Positions 35,940 to 43,263 of a stretch of DNA of 43,263 nt are shown piece after piece. Origin of the DNA: Sulfuricurvum sp. (GTDB lineage: Bacteria > Campylobacterota > Campylobacteria > Campylobacterales > Sulfurimonadaceae); the NCBI GenBank assembly GCA_030696285.1, contig JAUYSQ010000270.1:1-43263 (forward strand), given 5' to 3'. The notes under the pieces were generated by a model. The model searched no databases. It was not told where the DNA came from and saw nothing but the letters and a program-made list of their open reading frames with translations. How positions within the stretch are numbered: position 1 is the first letter of the stretch; every line of letters starts with the position of its first letter. A program made the position numbers and the translations under genes.

Positions 35940-36909
35940 TCTCCCAAGCTTTGGGGGAAGCGACCAGAAATCCCCTCATTTTTGGATTGATTTTCAGTTT
36001 TCTGCACGCTTCACGAAATCCTTTATCCATGACGACATTGGGAGTATAAGGGGTGATAAAGGTGTACTCTGTATCGATAAAAACACCATATCTACGTGAA
36101 ACAATACAGCACTTCTCTTTTTTCAACTCTTCTTTTTGGCTTCCGCTCATCAGTATCCCTAATGATTTGAGCACTTTATCAATTTCGTACATGAGTGAGC
36201 GAAGTCTAATGGGATTTTTGGCGTAATAAAGCCCCTCACACTGTTCAAAATTGACATTCTCGAGTAGAGTTTCGTTGTCCTCTTCGAGGTAGCGAAAGCT
36301 CCGTCGGATCGCTGCACCGTGTTCTTTCATCAGCGGGGTACTGTGGCGGTGACGAAAACGATTGCGGGTATAGCGCTCATCGCTGTTGCTCTCATCGATA
36401 AAATAGTTCAGATTATGGTCACGTAAATATTCCTCTATCTCCTCGCGGTCGTGCTGGAGGAGGGGACGGATAATGGTTAGCTTTTCCCTATGATCGAGGG
36501 AACGGATACCCAGCAGTTCCGGCAACCCGGAGCCTCGACACAGCTGCATTAGCATCCACTCTAATCTGTCATTGAGTTGATGGGCGGTGAGGAGATAGGT
36601 GTAGCCATGCTTTTCCATCAGATACTCAAAAAAGCGGTAGCGCTCCTCGCGGGCTCGGTGTTCAAAATTGGAACCTTCTAATGTGCAGGAGTGGACAAAG
36701 CACTGTAAGTCATGCGAGTAAGCGAGAGTTTGAGCGCTTTGGGCTTCGTCATCACTTGTTGGGCGTGTATGATAGTTGACATGAGCGATGTCAAAAGTGA
36801 TGTTATTTTCGAGCAAGAGATGAAAGAGTGCGGTTGAATCAGCTCCTCCCGAAAAGGCAAGGAGAGATTTTCCCTCTCGCAACCGATCAAGGTGTAAAAG
36901 TTTAGACAT
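35893..36909 (-). CDS. tilS: tRNA(Ile)-lysidine synthase
   Basis: This 338-residue protein has the PP-loop SGGADS at residues 20-25 and the family's AHQLNDRLEWMLMQL and RPLL segments. TilS adds lysine to C34 of the minor tRNA-Ile so that it reads AUA. Family members of this length carry a reduced C-terminal part compared with E. coli (432 residues). The start overlaps the rimO stop by 8 bases. The 3' end overlaps lon by 47 bases on the other strand. Confidence 0.95.
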   Translation of the reverse strand: MSKLLHLDRLREGKSLLAFSGGADSTALFHLLLENNITFDIAHVNYHTRPTSDDEAQSAQTLAYSHDLQCFVHSCTLEGSNFEHRAREERYRFFEYLMEKHGYTYLLTAHQLNDRLEWMLMQLCRGSGLPELLGIRSLDHREKLTIIRPLLQHDREEIEEYLRDHNLNYFIDESNSDERYTRNRFRHRHSTPLMKEHGAAIRRSFRYLEEDNETLLENVNFEQCEGLYYAKNPIRLRSLMYEIDKVLKSLGILMSGSQKEELKKEKCCIVSRRYGVFIDTEYTFITPYTPNVVMDKGFREACRKLKINPKMRGFLVASPKAWETIRRLKGTLIPLRCD

Positions 36910-38218
36910 TTCCCGTAATGGTCGCTAGGGGATGATTCCCTGAAATTTCAGTGATACGGGCACGATACATTTTGCCGTAACTGAGTTCTTCCTCAATCTC
37001 ACGATCGTTGACGTAAATTTCACCGTCTACATCAGGAGTCCAGTTGAGGGCACGTGCGCTGAGCAAGAATTCGTGCTCGTCGCTCTCACCGTCGATAATG
37101 AGGGAAATTTCAGTGCCAACCAATTTTTGCAAACTTTCGATTTCGAGATCAGAAGCAATTTTCCCCAGTTTTTTGGCACGGGCATTGATAGTTTTAGCGG
37201 GAATTTTATCCTCCATCGTATACGCACTCGTCCCTTCTTCATCGGAATAGCTAAAGACGTTGAGACGGTCAAAACCGAAGCTGGCTGCAAACTCTGCCAT
37301 TTCATCAAACATGGCTTCGGTTTCATGTGGATGCCCGACGATAAAGCTTGTGCGGATAAATGCGTTTGGCAACGCTTTCATGGCATTGAGAAGTTCCATT
37401 GTTTTTTCTTTTCCAAACCCGCGTTTCATAATGCGCAATAAGTCATCATTGATGTGCTGGATAGGCATATCGAAATAGTTGTGAAATACGTTTGAGTCAC
37501 CAATGGCTTTGATCAGTTTTAGAGTGGTGGTAGAGGGATAAAGGTACAAAATTCGTGCACTTTTCACTCCCTCAATGAGTTCGATCCGCTTGATAAGGTG
37601 GATCAGTCCATCGGAAATATTTTGGTCACGGAGATATGAGCTGGAATCTTGGGATACGAAACTAAAATCATAATACCCTTTCGCAACAAGCCCCTCAACC
37701 TCTTTCGCGATACTCTCCAAATTTCGAGAGTTAAGCTTCCCTTTGAACGAGGGGATGGCGCAAAAACTGCACACTTGATTACAGCCCTCGGAGAGTTTGA
37801 TATAGGCGTGATAGGTCGAACCTGTCACGACACGCTCGGCACCGTCAATGAGGTAGACTTCAGGAGTAAAACGGCTTTGTTTTAGTGCTAGGAGCTCATC
37901 GATTTTATCGTAATCGCCGACTCCCGTGAAAATATCAACCTCTTTGAGCTCTTTGGAAAGCTCCTCTTTGTAGCGTTCGCTCAAACACCCTGCCATCACG
38001 AGAACGGAATCTTTTTTACGTCCTGCATCGAGGTTGAAAATTGTATTGAGAGATTCTTGTTTTGCTGCATCGATAAAGCCACAGGTATTAACGATGATAA
38101 CATCGGCTTCGGTGCTGACGTCGGTCATTTTATAGTTTTGAAGTCGTCCCAACATCACCTCGGTATCGACGAGATTTTTAGTGCAGCCGAGAGAGACGAT
38201 GTGAAGTTTTTTGGACAT
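36902..38218 (-). CDS. rimO: Ribosomal protein uS12 methylthiotransferase RimO
   Basis: This 438-residue radical-SAM methylthiotransferase has auxiliary cluster cysteines C12, C46 and C78 and the radical-SAM motif C146-x3-C150-x2-C153 (EGCNQVCSFCAIPSFKG). The IPSFKG form, and its MxLG start (GCTKNLVDTEVMLG), are those of RimO and separate it from MiaB at 26655. It methylthiolates an aspartate of ribosomal protein S12. An AAGGTTAATT site precedes the ATG. It is the first gene of rimO-tilS. Confidence 0.96.
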   Translation of the reverse strand: MSKKLHIVSLGCTKNLVDTEVMLGRLQNYKMTDVSTEADVIIVNTCGFIDAAKQESLNTIFNLDAGRKKDSVLVMAGCLSERYKEELSKELKEVDIFTGVGDYDKIDELLALKQSRFTPEVYLIDGAERVVTGSTYHAYIKLSEGCNQVCSFCAIPSFKGKLNSRNLESIAKEVEGLVAKGYYDFSFVSQDSSSYLRDQNISDGLIHLIKRIELIEGVKSARILYLYPSTTTLKLIKAIGDSNVFHNYFDMPIQHINDDLLRIMKRGFGKEKTMELLNAMKALPNAFIRTSFIVGHPHETEAMFDEMAEFAASFGFDRLNVFSYSDEEGTSAYTMEDKIPAKTINARAKKLGKIASDLEIESLQKLVGTEISLIIDGESDEHEFLLSARALNWTPDVDGEIYVNDREIEEELSYGKMYRARITEISGNHPLATITGNV

Positions 38219-38247
38219 AATTAACCTTGATAAATAATAGTAGTAGC

Positions 38248-38253
38248 ATTATA
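38248..38253 (-). promoter_or_regulatory. Extended -10 box of rimO-tilS
   Basis: On the minus strand the sequence reads TTTGATATAATGC, a TATAAT with TG at the extended -10 position. The predicted start is near 38241, giving a leader of about 23 bases. Confidence 0.55.
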
Positions 38254-38282
38254 TCAAAGAGAGTTTTGGATAGACTTTTGTT

Positions 38283-39440
38283 ATGAAAATTAACTATGAT
38301 GTAATTATTCTAGGGGCAGGGGCTGGCGGACTGATGTGTGCGGCGCAACTCGTAGAAAAAACAAATTTTAAAATAGCCGTACTCGAGGGAAATTCCCGTC
38401 CGGCACTCAAACTCAAAGCTTCCGGCGGAGGAAAATGTAATCTCACCAATGTGGAGGTGGATGCAAGCCATTTTTTAGGAGATGCAGATCTTGTTTCGCA
38501 TGCATTGAGCGTATTTTCCAAAGAAGAATTACTGAAATATTTTCACCGTGGCGGGCTTCGCCCGGTCATTCGCAAAGAACGATACTATTTTTGTCCCCAA
38601 AGTTCCGATGAAGTGATTTCCATTTTACTGGGAGGTTCTCAAGGATGCGACCTGCTTTTAGGGCATAAAATTTTGGGTGTTGAGGGAACCTCCCCTTTTA
38701 TGATTAGTACCGATAAGGGAAAATTTACGGCTAATAGGGTTGTTGTTGCGACGGGTGGTGGAAGTTACAAAGAGTTGGGTGCAAGTGATATAGGTCTTAA
38801 AATAGCTCACGAATATGCTCTTAAAACGGTTCCATTTTCACCTGCATTGGTAGGGTTGACGCTCCAGCCAAAAGAGTTTTGGATGAAGGAGCTTAGCGGG
38901 ATCAGTTTTCCTGCACGGATTCGTGTGGCAGGAAAAGTGCTGGATGAAGATTTGCTTTTTGCTCACAAGGGTATCAGCGGTCCCGTCGTCCTCTCTGCCT
39001 CACTCTATTGGCATAAAGGGGAGATAACGCTGAACTTTTGTCCCGATTTAGAGATGGAAAAACTCTTGAGTGAAAAAAAGCTTATCAGCAGTGCACTGCC
39101 GTTACCCAAGCGGTTTACAAAAGCGTTTTTGGATGCGATAGGGTTGGACGATAAGGCGTGCAATCGTTTAAACGGTGATGAACATGACAAGCTAAAACGT
39201 ATTCAAAATTACTCTTTTGCTCCTTCAGGAACCTTTGGACTGTCAAAAGCCGAAGTGTGTCGGGGCGGTGTAGCGTGTTCGGAGATTGATTCCTCTACGA
39301 TGGAAAGTCATGCAGTCAAAGGGCTCTATTTTATCGGTGAAACAGTGGATGTGACGGGAGAATTGGGAGGATACAATTTTCAGTGGGCGTTTAGTTCGGC
39401 GGTAGTGTGCGCATTGGCAATTGCCAATAAAGAAACATAA
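38283..39440 (+). CDS. HI0933/YhiN-family FAD-dependent oxidoreductase
   Basis: This 385-residue flavoprotein has the FAD-binding GAGAGG motif at residues 11-16, the SGGGKCNLTN motif of the family near residue 48, and the C-terminal FIGETVDVTGELGGYNFQ FAD segment. The biological substrate of this family is not established; some databases name it aminoacetone oxidase. No clear ribosome site lies before the ATG. It shares one base with the following flavoprotein gene (TAATG), so the two are coupled. Confidence 0.88.
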   Translation: MKINYDVIILGAGAGGLMCAAQLVEKTNFKIAVLEGNSRPALKLKASGGGKCNLTNVEVDASHFLGDADLVSHALSVFSKEELLKYFHRGGLRPVIRKERYYFCPQSSDEVISILLGGSQGCDLLLGHKILGVEGTSPFMISTDKGKFTANRVVVATGGGSYKELGASDIGLKIAHEYALKTVPFSPALVGLTLQPKEFWMKELSGISFPARIRVAGKVLDEDLLFAHKGISGPVVLSASLYWHKGEITLNFCPDLEMEKLLSEKKLISSALPLPKRFTKAFLDAIGLDDKACNRLNGDEHDKLKRIQNYSFAPSGTFGLSKAEVCRGGVACSEIDSSTMESHAVKGLYFIGETVDVTGELGGYNFQWAFSSAVVCALAIANKET

Positions 39441-40663
39441 TGGAACGCAAGCGTGTTGTGATTATCGGCGGAGGATACGCAGGGGTGCAAGCGCTGAAGA
39501 TTTTAGCAACATCGGAAATATGTGATGTGGTACTGATTGATCAACACCCCTATCATTATCTTCAAACCGAGGCGTATGAACTTATCGCCAATGAGTGCTC
39601 TATGACCCGCGTTACGATTGATTTAGTCGCATTATGTATGAGTTATGGAGAACATGTCAGCTATATCAAAGATACGGTTCGCGACATTGATTTTGACTCC
39701 AAACATGTTCTTGGGCAAAATTCAGGACATTCGTATGATTATCTACTGATGTGCACGGGGAGTCGCACGGCGTACAATGCTGGGATAAAGGGATTGCGTG
39801 AGTATTCACACGGCGTGAAAACATTACCCAGCGCCTTAGCATTTAAGCAGCAGTTTGAGCAACGACTCTATCAGCGTATGGAGAGTGAGGGGGGATGGTG
39901 CAGTGAACCATTCAATGTGCTTATCGGGGGAGGAGGGTTAAGCGGTGTTGAAATCGCGGCAGAAATGGCACACTATATCCGTCTGTTTCATAAGGATAAT
40001 ACTCTTACTTGTGACAATATCCATATTTTTTTAATTATTCCCCATGAGAGTGTTCTTGATGGGATGGACCCGTATTTGATAACTCAGGCGACGAAACGGC
40101 TTTTGAAATTAGGGGTAAAAATTATTAACCATTCGCGTATCACCTCGGTTCAAGAGCACACATTGATTTTAAATGAAGCTGAAAAAATTTGTTTTGATTT
40201 TATGATTTTTACCGGGGGAATGGTCGCTTCGACCCTCACGGCAGGATTGGACACCCTGAAAAATAAAAAATCGCAACTGATTGTGGATGAATATCTACGC
40301 ATTTGTCGTTATGATGGGGTGTTTGCGGCAGGCGATATTGCTGAACTGCGTGATAAAAAGGGAAAGATACTTCCTCCGACGGCGCAATCGGCCAAGCAAA
40401 GCGGTATCTACGCCGCCAATAATATTTTAGCCTCATGTCAAGGTGAAGCCATGAGCGTTACCGATATACAAATACGCGGGATGATGATCGCTTTGGGCGG
40501 TAATTATACCAGTGTGTCACTGTTTGGGTGGATTAAAATAAGTGGGATAGCGGGTTATGTGATTAAAACGATTATCATGCGAGGATACCGTTATCTACTC
40601 CATATCCAGTGTACAAAAGGGGTTAATCAAATGGCTAAATCCAGAAGACATTGCCCTTTTTAA
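39440..40663 (+). CDS. NDH-2-like FAD-dependent NADH:quinone oxidoreductase
   Basis: This 407-residue protein has two dinucleotide-binding motifs: GGGYAG at residues 10-15 for FAD, and IGGGGLSGVEIAAEM near residue 162 for NAD(P)H. The YHYLQTEAYELIA segment near residue 40 and the VFAAGDIAEL segment near residue 295 are as in type II NADH dehydrogenases. The C-terminus is amphipathic and basic, suited to binding the inner membrane surface. A sulfide:quinone reductase is the main alternative; I do not see that family's redox cysteine arrangement. It would feed quinones without proton pumping, beside complex I. Confidence 0.65.
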   Translation: MERKRVVIIGGGYAGVQALKILATSEICDVVLIDQHPYHYLQTEAYELIANECSMTRVTIDLVALCMSYGEHVSYIKDTVRDIDFDSKHVLGQNSGHSYDYLLMCTGSRTAYNAGIKGLREYSHGVKTLPSALAFKQQFEQRLYQRMESEGGWCSEPFNVLIGGGGLSGVEIAAEMAHYIRLFHKDNTLTCDNIHIFLIIPHESVLDGMDPYLITQATKRLLKLGVKIINHSRITSVQEHTLILNEAEKICFDFMIFTGGMVASTLTAGLDTLKNKKSQLIVDEYLRICRYDGVFAAGDIAELRDKKGKILPPTAQSAKQSGIYAANNILASCQGEAMSVTDIQIRGMMIALGGNYTSVSLFGWIKISGIAGYVIKTIIMRGYRYLLHIQCTKGVNQMAKSRRHCPF

Positions 40664-40674
40664 TCAAATCTAAG

Positions 40675-40680
40675 TACAAT
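40675..40680 (+). promoter_or_regulatory. Candidate -10 box of kdsA
   Basis: TACAAT lies 29 bases before the kdsA ATG. The ATAGGAG ribosome site follows at about 40696-40702. Confidence 0.4.
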
Positions 40681-40709
40681 ACTTTATATAAACTCATAGG
40701 AGTCAATAG

Positions 40710-41504
40710 ATGATATTGTTAGCCGGACCTTGCGTCATTGAGAGCGAAGAGTCGATTTTTAAAATCGCAAAATCTCTTGAACGCTATCACAACGATCCTC
40801 GCTTTGATTTTTATTTCAAGTCGAGCTTTGACAAAGCCAATCGCACCTCGTTGGACAGCTATCGCGGTCCGGGGCTCGAAGAGGGTTTACGGATTTTGCA
40901 AAAAGTGAAAGAGGATTTTGGGTATAAAATCGTTACGGATGTACACGAAAGCTATCAGGTTCCCATTGCAGCTGAAGTGATCGATATGATCCAAATCCCT
41001 GCATTTTTGTGCCGTCAAACCGATTTGCTCGTAGCCGCCGCAAAAACGGACAAACTTGTCAATATCAAAAAAGGGCAATTTATGACCCCGAGTGATATGC
41101 AGTATTCGGTAGCGAAAGTGCTTAAAACCCGTGGATGTGATGAGGTGAGTTTCGAGGCATCGAAAAAACACGGGGTATTGTTGTGCGAACGGGGATCGTC
41201 GTTCGGATACGGAAATCTTGTCGTCGATATGCGTTCGCTTCCGATCATGCGTCAGTTCGCTCCCGTCATTTTCGATGCGACTCATTCGGTGCAAATGCCG
41301 GGTAATGGGACAGGAAAAACAGGTGGAGACAGTTCGATGGTTCCACACCTCGCACGCGCGGCAGCAGCGGTCGGTGTAGACGGATTTTTCTTCGAAACCC
41401 ATTTTGATCCGATTTGTGCTTTGAGTGACGGACCAAATATGCTAAGATTAGAACAGTTAGAAGAACTGGCTGAGAAATTGTTGCAGTTGGATGCGATTAA
41501 ATAA
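40710..41504 (+). CDS. kdsA: 3-deoxy-D-manno-octulosonate 8-phosphate synthase
   Basis: This 264-residue TIM-barrel enzyme condenses arabinose 5-phosphate with phosphoenolpyruvate to make KDO-8-phosphate for the lipopolysaccharide core. Motifs include LAGPCVIES at the start, [11 protein letters not shown], and [12 protein letters not shown] cysteine at position 8 (GPC), where the metal-independent enzymes have asparagine, puts it in the metal-dependent class. That residue is seen; the class rule is established knowledge. The length is normal. A palindromic repeat separates it from ribH. Confidence 0.96.
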   Translation: MILLAGPCVIESEESIFKIAKSLERYHNDPRFDFYFKSSFDKANRTSLDSYRGPGLEEGLRILQKVKEDFGYKIVTDVHESYQVPIAAEVIDMIQIPAFLCRQTDLLVAAAKTDKLVNIKKGQFMTPSDMQYSVAKVLKTRGCDEVSFEASKKHGVLLCERGSSFGYGNLVVDMRSLPIMRQFAPVIFDATHSVQMPGNGTGKTGGDSSMVPHLARAAAAVGVDGFFFETHFDPICALSDGPNMLRLEQLEELAEKLLQLDAIK

Positions 41505-41506
41505 CC

Positions 41507-41561
41507 CGTCATTCCTGCGTAGGCGGGAATCTAGCTGGATCCCCGCCTACGCGGGGATGAC
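41507..41561. repeat. Dispersed palindromic repeat, copy 3 (short, near-perfect palindrome)
   Basis: This 55-base element has arms GTCATTCCTGCGTAGGCGGG and CCCGCCTACGCGGGGATGAC around a TAGCTGGAT-like centre. The inner GCGTAGGCGGG arm pairs perfectly. It shares its left end with the copies at 14684 and 26549 but lacks their CCCGGGTCAAGCCCGAG right half. Here both halves are copies of the same arm. It lies between kdsA and ribH and would form a strong hairpin in the joint transcript. Confidence 0.9.
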
Positions 41562-41593
41562 AAAAATAAAAACAAAACCCATAAAGGAAAAAC

Positions 41594-42067
41594 ATGAATA
41601 TAATTGAAGGTAAATTAAGCGTTAGAAATGGTAAAAAAGTTGCTATTGTCAGTACACGATGGAACCATTTTATTGTTGATAGACTCGTTGAGGGGGCAAA
41701 AGATGCTTTTGCACGACATGGTGGTAATGATGAAGATTTAACGCACGTTTTAGCTCCGGGTGCTTATGAACTCCCAATGGTGATTGAACAGCTTTTGAGC
41801 ACTGGAAAATACGATGCTATTTGTGCATTGGGTGCGGTCATTCGAGGTTCTACTCCTCATTTTGATTATGTTTCAGCGGAAGCTACCAAAGGGATTGCAA
41901 CCGTCAGCCTAAAGCATAAAAAACCTGTTGCTTTTGGATTGTTGACCACCGATACCATTGAGCAAGCAATTGAGCGTGCAGGGACAAAAGCAGGGAATAA
42001 AGGATTTGAAGCGATGACGGTAGTTATTGAAATGTTAGATTTATACGAAGCAATAGGAAATAATTAA
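41594..42067 (+). CDS. ribH: 6,7-dimethyl-8-ribityllumazine synthase
   Basis: This 157-residue protein has the lumazine synthase patterns [27 protein letters not shown] and the [14 protein letters not shown] segment near residue 80. It makes the lumazine precursor of riboflavin and normally assembles into pentamers or a 60-mer shell. An AAAGGAAAAAC site precedes the ATG. Its stop overlaps the nusB ATG by one base. No FMN riboswitch is seen upstream. Confidence 0.96.
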   Translation: MNIIEGKLSVRNGKKVAIVSTRWNHFIVDRLVEGAKDAFARHGGNDEDLTHVLAPGAYELPMVIEQLLSTGKYDAICALGAVIRGSTPHFDYVSAEATKGIATVSLKHKKPVAFGLLTTDTIEQAIERAGTKAGNKGFEAMTVVIEMLDLYEAIGNN

Positions 42068-42465
42068 TGGCAACACGACATCAAGCCCGTATGGCGGTTG
42101 TAAGTTTATTGTATGCGTATGATTTGGGGAACCAAAGTATTGCCGATTTTAGCGATGAAATTATGGAAGAGAAGAAGATTCGTAATAAACAACGTGATTT
42201 TGCGATGGATTTGTTTCGTGGCGTGACGGAACATTTGGCTGCAGTGGACGAAGCGATTGAAAAACATCTCAAAGATTGGGATTTTGACCGTTTGGGCTCT
42301 ATCGAGCGGGCAACATTGCGTTTGGGCGCGTATGAAATTATGTATGGCGAGCTCGATACGGCGGTAATTATTAACGAAGCGATCGAAGTGACCAAAGCAT
42401 TTGGAAGCGAGCAATCCCCTAAATTTATTAATGGTGTCTTAGACGCGATTTCAAAAGACAAGTAG
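42067..42465 (+). CDS. nusB: Transcription antitermination protein NusB
   Basis: This 132-residue all-helical protein has the N-terminal pattern ARMAVVSLLYAYDLG and the C-terminal VIINEAIEVTKAFGSEQSPKFINGVLD typical of NusB, here split for reading at about residues 99-127. NusB joins S10 (NusE) at boxA for rRNA antitermination, together with NusA encoded at 24993. The pair ribH-nusB is common. mqnC starts 6 bases after the stop. Confidence 0.96.
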   Translation: MATRHQARMAVVSLLYAYDLGNQSIADFSDEIMEEKKIRNKQRDFAMDLFRGVTEHLAAVDEAIEKHLKDWDFDRLGSIERATLRLGAYEIMYGELDTAVIINEAIEVTKAFGSEQSPKFINGVLDAISKDK

Positions 42466-42471
42466 AGACAA

Positions 42472-43263
42472 ATGCGACTCACCAAAGAAGAAGCCTTAGA
42501 ACTCATCCGCAATGGTGATTTAAAAGAATTGGGGAAAATGGCGACAGCACGGAAACGTGAACTTCATCCGGAAGGGATCACGACATTTGTCGTCGATCGT
42601 AACATCAACTATACGAATGTATGCTGGGTCGATTGCAAATTTTGTGCTTTTTACCGCAGTCCCAAAGATAAAGAAGGGTACGTTCTCACATTTGAAGAGA
42701 TCGATCAAAAAATCGATGAATTGTTAGAAATCGGCGGAACGCAGATTTTGTTCCAAGGGGGCGTTCACCCGAAGCTCAAAATCGAGTGGTATGAGGATTT
42801 GGTCGAACATATCCACATTAAATATCCGACGATTACCATCCATGGATTTTCCTCGATTGAGCTCGATTACATCGCCAAAGTTTCCCATATCACGATCCAA
42901 GAGTGCTTAGCGCGGCTTCACGCCAAAGGGCTAGCCTCGATTCCGGGTGCAGGGGCTGAAATCCTCAGCGACCGTGTTCGTGATATTATCGCCCCCAAAA
43001 AAATCGACAGCGAGGTGTGGCTCCATGTTCACCGCGAAGCGCACAAGCTGGGGATTAAATCTACGGCTACGATGATGTACGGGACGGTTGAAACCGATGA
43101 AGAGATTATTGAACATTGGAATCTTATTCGTGATCTTCAAGATGAAACGGGCGGATTCAGAGCCTTTATCATGTGGTCGTTTCAGGGGATGAATACGCAA
43201 CTGATGGAAGAACATCCTGAGATCGAAAAACAATCTTCCAATCGTTATTTACGGCTTCTTGCT
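42472..43263 (+). CDS. mqnC: Cyclic dehypoxanthinyl futalosine synthase (3' end outside window)
   Basis: The frame is open from the ATG at 42472 to the window end, giving 264 residues of a protein usually about 350 long. The radical-SAM motif is C51-x3-C55-x2-C58 in NYTNVCWVDCKFCAFYR. It is followed by LFQGGVHP and by PGAGAEILSDRVR near 165, as in MqnC rather than MqnE. It makes the cyclic intermediate of the futalosine route to menaquinone. GTAGAGA lies a few bases before the start. With mqnP (14773) it indicates a futalosine-type pathway. Confidence 0.93.
   Translation, partial: MRLTKEEALELIRNGDLKELGKMATARKRELHPEGITTFVVDRNINYTNVCWVDCKFCAFYRSPKDKEGYVLTFEEIDQKIDELLEIGGTQILFQGGVHPKLKIEWYEDLVEHIHIKYPTITIHGFSSIELDYIAKVSHITIQECLARLHAKGLASIPGAGAEILSDRVRDIIAPKKIDSEVWLHVHREAHKLGIKSTATMMYGTVETDEEIIEHWNLIRDLQDETGGFRAFIMWSFQGMNTQLMEEHPEIEKQSSNRYLRLLA

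Noticed and set aside
41562-41593. FMN riboswitch before ribH
   Set aside because: The space between the palindromic repeat and the ATG is only about 30 bases and holds just an A-rich stretch and a ribosome site.

Overview
The window looks like a chromosomal segment of a motile, respiring Campylobacterota (Epsilonproteobacteria) bacterium, most likely from the Sulfuricurvum/Sulfurimonas lineage. I base this on gene content and on gene order remembered from Campylobacter, not on a search. The main signs are a nuo operon running directly into a PflA-like flagellar disk gene, a rsfS-nadD / gap-pgk-tpiA-fabI block, a lon-bamD-fliW-proC block, a kdsA-ribH-nusB block, and an MqnC-type futalosine-pathway enzyme with an MqnP-like prenyltransferase.

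Layout. 1-11404 is the distal nuo operon: two tandem NuoG-type subunits (the first cut by the window edge), then nuoH-I-J-K-L-M-N. 11424-13763 is pflA, convergent with miaA. 14684-16663 holds a dispersed palindromic repeat, the prenyltransferase and two small genes of unknown function. A tRNA-Arg with anticodon GCG follows. rsfS-nadD run leftward, and gap-pgk-tpiA-fabI run rightward from a shared upstream region. 21713-24728 carries a second palindromic repeat, a small lipoprotein, an outer-membrane porin with a dyad-rich upstream region, and an orphan oligopeptide-type ABC permease. 24729-24992 is a gene-free stretch made of stacked inverted repeats. nusA (leftward) diverges from a small conserved-looking gene. 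From 26655 an overlapping gene run reads miaB, a lysophospholipid-acyltransferase-like gene, a Xer-type recombinase and three PilM/PilN/PilO-like genes. It meets proC-fliW head-on. bamD and lon follow, convergent with rimO-tilS. Two flavoproteins (HI0933-like and NDH-2-like), kdsA, ribH, nusB and the start of mqnC close the window.

How the genes work together. The nuo genes, the NDH-2-like flavoprotein, MqnP and MqnC all serve the quinone-linked respiratory chain. PflA and FliW serve the flagellum. BamD, KdsA, the acyltransferase, FabI and the porin belong to envelope biogenesis. MiaA, MiaB, TilS, RimO, RsfS, NusA, NusB and the tRNA serve translation and transcription. Most of the window is ordinary core genome. 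I did not find a clearly new multi-gene system. The points most worth a second look are a G8 tract in pflA, a predicted leaderless mRNA for the orphan permease, the acidic segment inside the PilM-like protein, the tandem NuoG paralogs with a charged insert, the inverted-repeat region at 24.7-25.0 kb, the dyads upstream of the porin, and tRNA-Arg(GCG).
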